Assembly: GCF_932526225.1 (NCBI RefSeq)
Contig: NC_064041.1
Coordinates: forward strand, 10,522,813-10,586,812
From: Nematostella vectensis
Lineage: Eukaryota; Cnidaria; Anthozoa; Actiniaria; Edwardsiidae
Direction: 5' to 3'
Length of the DNA stretch: 64,000 nt
Every line of letters begins with the position of its first letter. Within the stretch, counting starts at the first letter, position 1. This document shows positions 1 through 10,900 of this stretch, piece after piece. Below the pieces are notes generated by a model. The model was not told the origin of the DNA and ran no database searches. It saw only the letters and a program-made list of their open reading frames with translations. The position numbers and the translations under genes were made by a program.

Positions 1-3000
1 CTCACGTCACCCTGTGAGAATGACTTTCGGAGCGATGACTTCCTGACGGAGGGAGGGTGGGGGATGGGTTTTGTATCGTCGTTGACAGTATCGTGTTGTT
101 TGGAGGAAGGAAGGTGGGTTGTGGGTTTAGACGTCCGTCTTTTGCTTGACTTAGGTCGCGGAGGTTTACCAGCGATCTGTAAAAAAAAACATTGTCTTTT
201 ATGACTTTGTGCGTCAAGAACTTAAAAAAAGGATAGGGAAATCCCTGGCACTGTTTGAACACCATGCATGTTGATAGGTTCTGTGAAGTAGTTCACCAAC
301 ATCCCCTTTGTCTTGTGGTCAACCGAGTGCAGTGATACCTACAATGCTGGCTGATATTGGCGCTGTTATCACGGGGCTTTAGTCATTGCTTTACTGGGGT
401 CGTTAGTGCGTAAAGGCACTCGAGTCCAGCATTGCAGCGTGTGTGTTCAAACAGAACCAACACAGCTGTTGTGCCACACACGGTTGACTTCGAATCAAAG
501 GTAACGTTGTGTGTAACCTTGGCTCTTCAGAGGCGCTAATACTGCTTGGCGTTATGTTGACCTTTCTGGTCTGATGGCTACGTGTTGGTAACGCCCTCCT
601 CGGTTACGATATGTCACTCACCTTGTGCTCTTCAGAGGCGCTAATACTGCTTGGCGTTATGTCGACTTTTCTGGTCTGATGGCCACGTGTTAGTAACGCC
701 CTCCTCGGTTACGATATGTCACTCACCTTGTGCTCTTCAGAGGCGCTAATACTGCTTGGCGTTATGTCGACTTTTCTGGTCTGATGGCCACGTGTTAGTA
801 ACGCCCTCCTTAGTTACGATATGTCACTCACCTTGTGCTCTTCAGAGGTGCTAATACTGCTTGGCGTTATGTTGCTTTTGGGGGTCTGATGGCCACGTGA
901 TGGTACCGCCTTTTTCGGTGGCGTATAACTTGGGGAACTCTCTGAAGACCTGTGTCTTGCACTCCCACCCAGTCTCCCAGTCACACTCAAATCATGCGCG
1001 TCCAAAAACTCAAAGTTCCTTCCTTTCAACACAAATTCGCCATCTTTAACATCCCTACTCATTTTCGCAGACTGCACTCGCCGCAACGGAGGGTGAAATC
1101 GCTCGGGGAATTCCCGAGGTCCAGTTGGTACTCGGGGCACATATGGGTCCTCAACCCAAGTGACCTCGTATTCGCCTTCTAGACCTTGGGGGTCAAGTAT
1201 CTGTTGACCTATGTTAACAACCTTCAACCCACTAGACTCCCCTTGGGAGCTCGAAGCGTTTCCCCTAGGGGTGGTGGTAGTCATGCGTGAGCTCATCAGA
1301 CTGTGTAGGTCTATGTCCTGAACGCGGTGTTCGGCAAACGCCATGTCGTTCATCATTTCCGTCAGCTCTGCGGATTCTTGCTGCTGCTTGATGGCAAGAT
1401 CCTGTAGGAATGTGTCACTCTTGGCCACGTAATCAGCGGACAATGCACGTTCTTCTGGCTCAGGCGCTTCCTGGCACTCCTCAAAGCTATTGCGAGGGGC
1501 TGATGGCTGCACCCTGGTTTCATCCCCACTCTCTCCTCCATCAAGATCTGCGGTGGGAATCTCAAACACTAGCGGCCTGGAAATAGAGGACGACGTCACC
1601 AGATCAAAGGAATCATCGCTTTCTTCACCTTCGCTGAACCCACCATCGTTATCATCATCGAAATCATCATCACGGCCATCAGCATCATCATGATGAGTGA
1701 CGTCATCATCAAACGGAGCTTCTGCATCAGGAGGAGGCTCTGGGGACGCCCTGGGCGGGGGAGGGGTTGGGCTGAAATATTCTCCGGTTTGTCCAAATGC
1801 AGAATATTTCCGTAATCCTTCTAATGTAGCTTTTTGTTCGTTAATAACATGCTCGGGGTCAAGATGAAGAAGACAGCCCCCTGCAACAAAGACGTCTGCT
1901 AAATAAAAGCTTATAGAGTGAGAAAATAAAAATTCACTTTGAGGGCGGTAGCCTAGGAGTACTCAGATAAAGACATAACGAGAAATCATGACGATCTGAC
2001 TAGAAATAATTAAGGAACGGTAAGAGACGTTTTTAGACAAGTCATCATTTACACTTTTGTTTTTGAGTGCTGAATAGCTAGTAGCATAGAATGGTAATTA
2101 AAATGACTCCTAAAATTTTGAGGACATGAAGAATTGAGATATTGAGAATGCAAGCACTGGAAAATATTGTTCAAATATTAAACCACTGCATTTAGATTGC
2201 TGGCATGTCTAAATTTGTAAAGGAACATATTACCACTATACAGTCGGTTGTCACCAGAAGCAGTACTGGACGAGCCACTGGCTGGGCGTGGCTTTAGGCT
2301 GAGTGTAGACCCTTTTGCTAAGTATATAAAAAAGGCTTTAGGCCATAACAAAAACCAATGTGTATCACCGTGTCATGGTAGACAACGTTTTTAGGGATAC
2401 AGCCTGCAAGTTATCAATTGAAAATTAATACAGAAAGTACAACCTGGGATTACTTTTTTTCCAGCTGGGCTAAGTCTCAAATGCAAAAATACAGCATGAG
2501 CCCTGGTATAGGACAGCAAAGTAAAACTGCTGCGGGAACATGGTTAAAACTGTGTACACATGTATCTATTAATTACCTACATGTGTATTCTATTAATTAA
2601 CTTCATGTGTTTTCTATTAATTACCTGCAATAAAGGGTTTGTTGCTGGGTGCAGTTTTCATTCCTTGTGGCCGAGTTGTTTGCTTTGGACTATCAGTCAC
2701 AGGGTGAACTGTGGCTGAATATGGCCTGCGTTTCTTGGGAGGCTTTTGAAGCTTTTTGTCATTATAGTGCTTTAATAACTCAGGTATGGATATTTCAGAG
2801 TTACTGTGTAACAGAAAAATAATTTTAATTTTCTGTGCAACATAAATATAAGTAATTGAATTTTTTGTTTTATTCTTCTTAGTGTTAGTTTTAATTCCTT
2901 CCCCTAGGAGATATCTCGTTGGGTCTGTTTGAAGCAACTTCAAACCCTAAAAGAGTCAGCACTAAAACAAACAAATTTTCAGTTTTCCAGAATTTTATTG

Positions 3001-3919
3001 TGCCTCCATCGAACACATCTCATATCATGTCAAAGGAATTATCTATTAATCTGCAGTAAAGCTAAAACCAAATTGCATATGGTATAACTAGAAAGACTAC
3101 AGACAATCTGTAGAAAAACTAGATGGTCTGCACCGCGTGGTGTAGACAAGGTATAAATCAACACAAGGTTGAAAGGGTATGTTAAACACCTCTGCTAAAA
3201 CGTCAGTGCAACTACTCTGTTTGACATACCTTTTCAATCTTTGTGTTAATTTAGACCCTGTCCCCACTTCTCCGTTTTCGTTTGAAAATGCAACATTTTT
3301 GTTACGGAAATGGGTATCGTCCACACATAAACGTGTTAACAATGACCGAAAATGGAACGATTTGAAAACGCTCCCCAGAGTGGAACAATTTTAAAACAAT
3401 ACCCTTTTGGTGCTGTGGGGATGGACGAAAACGGAACCTTTCGAAAACAATGGCGTGATAACTCAACTTTAGTCCACTTGGCATGCGAGTACGCATGCGC
3501 CATATAACTTGTTATCGTTTTCGTATCATTTCTGCGTTTTCATGGGGTTGGTTATATCAAATGAAAACGCGTGGAAGCAGATCTTTTTGAAAACGGAACA
3601 GAAAGGTTGTGTTTTCAAACAAAAACGGATATGTGAGGACAGGGTCTTATACACAGTATGCACAGGATGACCCACTAGACTTTTATGGGGAGTCCCCCTG
3701 GGGAATGAAGTATGAAGTATCGTACCTTGCAGTCTCCTGACTGTACTGGGACATCTGAGGTGGCCCAGCTTCCATACTAAGATAGCTGGACTTGCTCTTA
3801 CTGCGGTAGTTACACTGACAATTAACCTCCCTCTCGCGTGGCCCACCCCCAAGCTGGTATCGGTTCTTTTTGACACCCTGCAGTCTAGATAAAGATTGGT
3901 CTGCATGTCGAAGCCAGTC
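1..3919 (-). CDS. Unrecognised multi-exon gene, partial (3' end beyond window)
   Basis: Four minus-strand exons join with matching phases: 3919-3726, 2803-2625, 1880-832 and 176 to the window edge. Each has an AG acceptor and, except the last, a GT donor. The reading is open throughout: about 64, 60, 350 and 58 residues. It opens with DWLRHADQSLSRLQGVKKN, passes a basic stretch (KPPKKRRPYSATVHP), then a long exon with a proline run (FSPTPPPPRASP), an Asp-rich acidic tract (DDDFDDDNDGGF) and a C-terminal serine/basic part (RRVQSAKMSRD, PSYTPPKKA). The edge exon is Pro/Lys/Ser-rich (GKPPRPKSSKR). I see no catalytic motif, membrane segment or signal peptide and do not recognise the family; it looks largely disordered. 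The 5' end is not found: an ATG with a good context at 5300 followed by a donor at 5226 is only a candidate first exon. The donor of the long exon is duplicated in tandem in the next intron. Confidence 0.7.
515..905 (-). repeat. 105-bp minisatellite copying the exon end and 5' splice site
   Basis: Three tandem copies (starting near 517, 621 and 726) lie directly downstream of the donor of the long exon 1880-832, which is the fourth copy. Each unit contains about 75 bp matching the last part of that exon, the junction CACAAG|GTGAGTGACATA, and about 30 bp of intron. Two copies keep the perfect donor; the most distal has lost it (AAG|GTTACA). Copies differ by a few substitutions. Confidence 0.85.
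1881..2624. other. Intron of the unrecognised gene, no further feature
   Basis: AT-rich intronic sequence between exons 2803-2625 and 1880-832. Apart from the acceptor (polypyrimidine then TTGCAG before 1880) I see no coding sequence or recognisable repeat. Confidence 0.5.
3254..3646. mobile_element. MITE with ~41-bp TIRs and TTA target duplication (Harbinger-like)
   Basis: Terminal inverted repeats start GACCCTGTCC at 3254 and end GGACAGGGTC at 3646, matching over about 41 bp with about 7 mismatches. TTA flanks both ends (3251-3253 and 3647-3649), as expected for a PIF/Harbinger three-base target duplication. The interior has no transposase ORF and holds diverged copies of an AACGGAA/TTTTCGTTT-type motif. 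It lies in an intron of the unrecognised gene. The superfamily is inferred from the duplication length. Confidence 0.65.
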
Positions 3920-6083
3920 CTGAAAAAAAGGTATGATTATTCACATTCTTTGGTTTATTCAAAAAGAGTTTTTAATAACTTTGGATAATATAGCTTCCAC
4001 ACTGAAAATCTACAATCAGAATTCTGGACTACATAAATAGAGAAGATGATTAGAATAAATGGAGATTATGAAAGAAAACACAAAAGCCTGGTTACACTAT
4101 CAAATTTTGTCGCACAACGTTGTTGTTGCACAACAACAGCTACAATTTTCATTGCAACTCTTCAATGCCTATTCAGCTTGAAATAAGGATAATTATTATA
4201 TTTCAATAAGCTTTGGGTAGAAAGTGCAGAAATTTGCACAAAAGTTTCAAGCATGCTTGAATTACTTGCTACAAATTTGTAACTTGCTGCCGTGGAATCA
4301 CAGCAAATTTGCAGGCTGTTTACACACGATTTTGAAATTGCAGCTTGTTGGGAAATAAAAATAGGCCATTCCAGTTATAAGCTTGCGTGCATATTGCAAT
4401 AGAAACCTACCCCAACTACCAGATACAGCTCACACTATTTTAAGTGTGCTCACACTATTTTAACTTGCACCAAACGAAGCATGTGCTACATGACGGTAGT
4501 TGAGGTGGGTGCACATGCATGCTAATAGCTGGAATGGCCTATTGCTTGCATGAACAGGCCATAAACCTGCTGCCGTAAAACAAACACAAATACCGGTAGA
4601 CAAAACCAGCTTTACTGTGCTATAAAAAAAAGTTCTTTTAGGGGAATGGATAAGGAGCACATACAAAGCTTTGCATAACTTACACCTTGCTGTCCATTAT
4701 AACATTTACCTGAAATGTCATATTTATCCCTTGGGTATCATGTCATTAGTTAACGCAAACGTTTTTAATTGGAGAATGTGAAAGCCTTTAAGCGTGAAGC
4801 ACGGAATAATCATTTCACCCTTATGCGCCTAGCATAAATTCCTTTAGAGTTCCTTTAGGTATTGGACGTCAAGAATTCGCATTTTTGAGCTACAAAACAA
4901 TCTTACTGAAGTTGAAAATTGTTCAGTTGGACGAATTATTTCGATCAGAAGTTGGTGTTCAAAAAAATAAATCGTTTCTATAAAAATAATCATTCTTGTT
5001 AAGTCAAGAAGACATCTATTTTCAAAGCACATAATATTGCTACAATCCAAAATGTAAACGAATTTAATATTAGTGTTAAAGTTAGTGCTGGTGTCAAAGA
5101 CTCACTTTCGTGCTCATGTCGGAAGAGCTTTTCTCCTCAGTTTCCTCCATAGATCCTTAATCTTTAATTTCAAAGGAAAAATATGCCTTTCTCCACGACC
5201 GAGCCGGAGCCATGTTCTTCTTTTACCAGAAAAAAGTAATAGTAGTCAAGCAAAACGGATTGTAAACAAAAACTTTTCGACGTCGTATTTTAGGCGCCAT
5301 TTTGAAAATCGGTGAAACGATGTACCACAGGCAACCCAACATGAGATGAGTGTCTGTGGTAAAAATCCCTTCTCCTCCTCCCCCCCCCCCCCCCCCAGAT
5401 TATAGCGTAAACGCAAATGAGGGGAGAAATTTATAGCAAAGGAGGTAGGAGGGCCGGAACTCAGGCTACAGAGAAGGGCACTGTCGATCTTTCCACAACA
5501 AATGAAACTTTTATTGGTACTTTGAGTGAGAGTACTAAGAGTGTAAAAACTGAAAATGTCGCAGCAAAAACATATATGACCCATAAATGACCCACTTTTT
5601 ATGAGTCACATATATGATTCATAAATGACCCACTTTTTGGCTCACAAGGGGGGGGACCACGCCCACCCTGCGTACCCTCCTGTGTACGCTCCTCAAATGT
5701 ACATGGAAGCTAACTTGACACCCCCCATAACGGCGGAAAGTCCATTTACAGCCTTCATTAGACATGTTATTTGTTGACAAAACTATTAAGTACTAATAAA
5801 GTTAGATCACTCCGGTATGGCATCAACCCATAAGTCAGTCCTTTTGGTAGCCAAATCCGACAATAAATGTCCCTTGGAGATACTGCAAAGGCATAAAAAA
5901 ACCCTCCCTCCCACCCCCCAGAAAATTAGGTCCACTTTTTCGGATTTCACACCTCCCGAGAAAAATCCTCCAAATTATAATCAAGTTATATAAATTGCAT
6001 TGCTTATCTAGAGTCTATAGTATATCCCTTATTATGTATTGTAACCTTGTCGAGAGCAAAAAAAAAAAGATTGATTACAGAGC
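3920..6083. other. Non-coding stretch upstream of the unrecognised gene
   Basis: No convincing exon is seen. The only coding hint is a minus-strand ATG at 5300 (context ATTTTCAAAATGG), open for 24 codons to a donor at 5226; its phase needs a further unseen exon before 3919. A 16-base C run lies near 5380. The rest is AT-rich with short direct repeats (for example two copies of a GACCCAC motif near 5580-5630). Confidence 0.35.
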
Positions 6084-6735
6084 ATGATAGAAGGGGATGG
6101 GAGGGACTAAAAGGGAGGTGAGAGATGGAGGGATACTGACTGGATAAGAGGGGGCTGGGGGTAGAAGGGGGTGGGACTAAGGGGAGAGTTGGAGGGATTC
6201 TGACTGGATAAGATGGGGCTGGGGGTAGAAGGGGATGGAAGGGACTAAAAGGGAGATGAGAGATAGAGGGATACTTACTGAATAAGAGGGGGGCTGGGGG
6301 TAGAAGGGGGTGGGACTAAGGGGAGAGTTGGAGGGATTCTGACTGGATAAGATGGGGCTGGGGGTAGAAGGGGATGGAAGGGACTAAAAGGGAGATGAGA
6401 GATAGAGGGATACTTACTGAATAAGAGGGGGGCTGGGGGTAGAAGGGGGTGGGACTAAGGGGAGAGTTGGAGGGATTCTGACTGGATAAGAGGGGGCTGG
6501 GGGTAGAAGGGGATGGAAGGGACTAAAAGGGAGGTGTGAGATGGAGGGTTACTGACTGGATAAGAGGGGGGCTGGGGATAGAAGGGGATGGAAGGGACTA
6601 AAAGGGAGGTGAGAGATGGAGGGATACTGACTGGATAAGAGGGGGCTGGGGAAAGAAGGGGATGGAAGCGACTAAAAGGGAGGTGAAAGATGGAGGGATA
6701 CTGACTGGATAAGAGGGGGATGAGAGGGGTTGGGG
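6084..6735. repeat. Purine-rich (G/A) minisatellite, ~60-70 bp units
   Basis: About ten imperfect units, each with a TGACTGGATAAGA core, a GGGGGCTGGGGGTAGAAGGG block and a GGGACTAA(A/G)GGG block. Two unit types differ in GGGAGAGTTGG versus GGGAGGTGAGAGATGG and partly alternate. The plus strand is almost pure purine apart from the CTGACT core. A 134-aa minus-strand Pro/Ser/Leu ORF across it is a repeat artefact. Confidence 0.85.
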
Positions 6736-7929
6736 ATAGAAGGGGATGAACATGACTAACAAGCAAGAAAAGGGATGGCCAGATAGTGGATGGGAGAGGG
6801 GGCAGGGGATAAGGGATAGGAAAAGGAAAGAGGTGATAGGTTTGTGGTAGTGTTGGCAAGGGTATGGTTTTGGATGATGATAATTATTCTAAAAAAAACA
6901 GCCAAGAGTAGTTTCTGTTTGTAACTGAAGTGCTTTAATGTCAAACACGTAAGCTACTTCATAAATAAAATCTCAAAATTTAAGTCTTAAATAAAATCTC
7001 TAGCTAATTGCAATTTTGTTAAAATTATATTTGTATTTGTACATTTGAATACCTGAAATTAATGGTATCATTTCCTCGGTCAAAACAACCACAACAGAAC
7101 AATGACAACAGGTGCTTTTGTACAAAATGTGCACAGATAAAAATACGCTATTCTGTTTTGGGCATTAGAATTTTTGGTAATAATTCAAAGGCATTAAATA
7201 TAAATCACAAATTGGCCCCTAAAAGTAAGGCTCTGATCAAACGGATCCCAATCATTAGAACTGATTGATTCGATTAAAATTCAAAAATTCAAATAAAATG
7301 CCTAATCACAGTAGATATAGGTGGGCAAGTAGCTCTGGTTGTGATCTGGGTCTCTCGATTCATATATTCAAACACTTTATGATCAACACCAGACCCGAGA
7401 CCTGTTATTCCTGAATCTTAACACAATTGGCTCATGGACGGCTTAAAATTCATTTGACAGAATACAATCTGGCGACAGGTGAATCTGTGAAGTGATGATG
7501 CCTGCCTTCCACAAAGATGCACAAAGCAATGCCTTCATCAACGCTACATACTTAGGAGCAATCAACTATCTCCTTTAAGATGCGTGAATGACGCACCATA
7601 TCACGGTGCCATCTAAGTGGCTTCACATTGCGCTAGCCGAGTTATCAATCGTCATTCATTCCTATGTAGCACGTGAGTGGAGAGATAGTAATGCAATCCA
7701 CTCTTACATAATGGAGGGCGTCGTAATTCGTAGACCCCAGGCTCCTCGCACCGCTTAATGCCGATCGCAGGTTTAACGGCGGAATCACGTGGTCACAGCG
7801 TGCTAAGAACCAAACTCCTCACCCCGCCGGGGCTGATAGGTTGGGCATTGGATTCACGTGGTCAACACGTTCCAAGCACCAAACTCCTTCCTTCAAGCTG
7901 GTCGCAGGCTTGGGGGCGGAACCATGTGA
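6736..7929. other. Non-coding stretch downstream of RALGPS
   Basis: This covers the end of the purine repeat and the 3' flank of RALGPS on the minus strand. It is AT-rich with no coherent exon. From about 7690 to 7930 it becomes GC-richer with internal near-repeats (CACGTGGTCA at about 7790 and 7855), probably RALGPS 3' UTR. Confidence 0.4.
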
Positions 7930-10900
7930 TCAATTCGAAGTAGGCTCCTCGCCCTCCTCAAAGCTGATCAGGTTTGGCGGTGGCTGGTTCTTCTTGAGGT
8001 TCGTCGCTTGTGAGAGATAGGTGTACCACATGAGGGCGACGGACTGGGATCCGCACTTGAACTTGTACGAATTGCCTGTGTCAAACAGAACGATAAGGGG
8101 TGGTTTATATTTTGTGAGCTCCTTGTAAGAACGGATGTGCTGTTTTGATCTTACCATTGACATCGTCAGTAAGCTGGAAGCATGCAGGATGGCGTGCGTC
8201 TGATTGCATGACTACGGTCCAGCCTTGGATGCAAACCACCTTCTGTGCTTCGCTCTTGAACTGCTCGAGTGAAAAGGCAAAGATAAGGTAACGGTTTATA
8301 AAATCGTTCAATGGATCACAAGGCACAAATGAGATACCGAAATAGCCTCAGCTCTTTTAATTCCCATAAAAATATCATTTGATATTGATGACTCACCCCT
8401 AATCGTCCACCTCTGCCAACCGATCGGTGTTTCGGGAGAAAGTAGTAAAGATATGCTCCATTGAGACCGACCCAAAACTTCTGCCAATAGGAGACCTAGG
8501 GAGGGTAAGACAGGGGGGAAAGCGAGGTCAAGACTTCGTATGCAAAGCAAGAGTTAGCACAACCTGGTAGAGTAGGAGAAGGGGGGATCCCTTAACATGC
8601 ATTCAAGTGCACATGATTGGAAAAAGAAGGTGAGCCTCATTGAGACAGAGATTTGGGGGGGGGGGACACAGTCCGGACTTCACAAAAAAGTCAAGGGTCA
8701 GCAAATGAATTGCAAGCAAGATTAGAAAACCATAGTCTTGTTTTAGTACGACCTGAGATGGAGGTAAGAGGGGAACAGAGTGAGGTCAGCAACAGGCAGA
8801 GATTCTAGAGAATATATAGACTCCAAGGGTGTCTCGAATGCTTATGATTAAATGTTTACCACTTGGACAAAGTATATGATTTTCCCGAGAGGGCATTACA
8901 GTCTTTGTTAGGCCCGATTCATACGTCGCGATTATGCCCGATTCATACGTCGCGATTCCGCCCGATTCATACGTCGCAATCCAGCCCGATTCATACGTCG
9001 CGATTCTGCCCGATTCATACGTCGCAATCCAGCCCAATTCATACGTTGCGATTTTGCCCGATGCAAACGTCGCAATCCAGCCCGATTCATACGTCGCAAT
9101 TCTAGTTTAGCGCGACTTATTTAGTGAGACATACTGTATGAATCAACGTGTTGCGTAGAACAACTGTAAAATATTTTTTTCGCTTGTTCTAAAGCGCAAG
9201 TCATAATTATTCAAATGGTAATATTTCTGAACAAGAGCTTGTGTTTTGCCATTTGTAAAGAAACTGGAAATCACAAACTTCTCGTAGTATTTAGGTATTG
9301 CAGACTACGCGCCGGTGATTCGTGGTAAATGGCCAATGGCATATGCTCTATACAGATTCTTTGCCTGTTGAGTTCAGCATTTAACCTAGTCAGAGGTAAG
9401 TACATTACACTTACTGCTAGCTTCTTGCCGTTCCGCAGACACTTTTTCCTTTTAAGAAACCCTGAAGAAACAAAATTGTGATATATGGCTAGAAAACAAA
9501 TACGGTAAAAAGTATTCGGAATAAACCCACTCTTTAGATACCATAAACCATAAAATACAGTAAAACCCGCATGTAAGAACGTAAAGATTTAAGAACCTAT
9601 AGGCAGAAATTTTGGATTTTAATACTCAAAAATATTAACCTACTAAGCCTAAAAATTCAAAAGGTTCTTATACTGTATGATGGGGCTTTAAAATATAAAT
9701 GTGCTAAACATTTTGCTGTTACATTAAGATAAGATTACAGGTTTAACATACATACAGTACGATATATCTATAGCAAAATGGCTTATGTATTCAGTCACAC
9801 TACAGTATTATGAATCCTACTGTTGACCTGTTGATAAATCAACTTGGAAAAAATAAAGAAACTAATAAGAACCTTTTGCCTTTATTGTTAGTAAGCACCC
9901 CAAAATATAAGAACCTGTTTTGCCAAACGTGAAAAAAAAACTAGGTTCTTACACGCGGGTTTTCACTGCAAGTCTTCATAATACTGAAAAAGGGGGACTA
10001 CCTATAGTATTGCTGTATTGCCAGCGTGTCTGTGTTGTGGGTGGGGGATGGGTGGGTGGGTGGGTGGGGAGTGACCCCCTACCGCATCTTTTTCCTTAAA
10101 GCAAGTCACATGCCACAACTGTTGGTACCCAAGCATCCAATAAAGCATTGCACCTAGCAACTAGCTGCTGAACAATGATAAATGAAACGAGAAATGCCCT
10201 AAAGAAGGCCAATCACGCCACCCTTTTATGCTCCCGCTCAATGGCGATTCCATAAAGAATCCATTTTCATCGGCTAATTTAAGTAAGTTATTGAAGAACA
10301 TTAAATAAAGTATCAGTCTTCAATAGTGGATGGTTATTTTGAAGTTTTCTTGCAAAGAAACCGTTGCATTTTCAGTCACAAACAATAACAAAGGAGAAGT
10401 TGATCGACATTCTTTAATACACTCAGAATGGACTTTACCTTCGACTAGGAATTCAGACTGGTGCATAAACAGGTTGGACTCTTCACTCTCGTACATCCCA
10501 CTAAACAAAAAGACAAGTAACGTCAACAACAACAAATGGTATGACAAACCAACCAACGACCATCATCCTACCTCCCCTTTTCCAGGGAAAGCTCAGAATC
10601 TCGTCCATTGACTATAGGAAAATTATAAAGAAGAATATATGTCAGCGCATGCATACAATTATTACGACTTGTTTAAAAAAAAAGTCTAACAAAGACTTAA
10701 CATGAATCAGCAGAAATATGGGAGGATTATGAAAATATTCTTCTTGACAATTGCGACTACTCTCGACTGCTCTAAATAGAAAGATAGCAAGGGAAAAGGG
10801 CCTATGGAATTTGCGAAGAGATGAATGTCACTATGGCGAGGTGAGGGCTCTCCCGTCACCTTAGAGTTTATACCTAGTATACCAGATCCTTGGTCGTCTA

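Noticed and set aside
6455-6859. Pro/Ser-rich 134-aa minus-strand ORF
   Set aside because: It is an artefact of the purine minisatellite, with no conserved motif.
8912-9103. CRISPR array
   Set aside because: The 24-bp repeats are directly tandem with no unique spacers, inside an animal gene intron.
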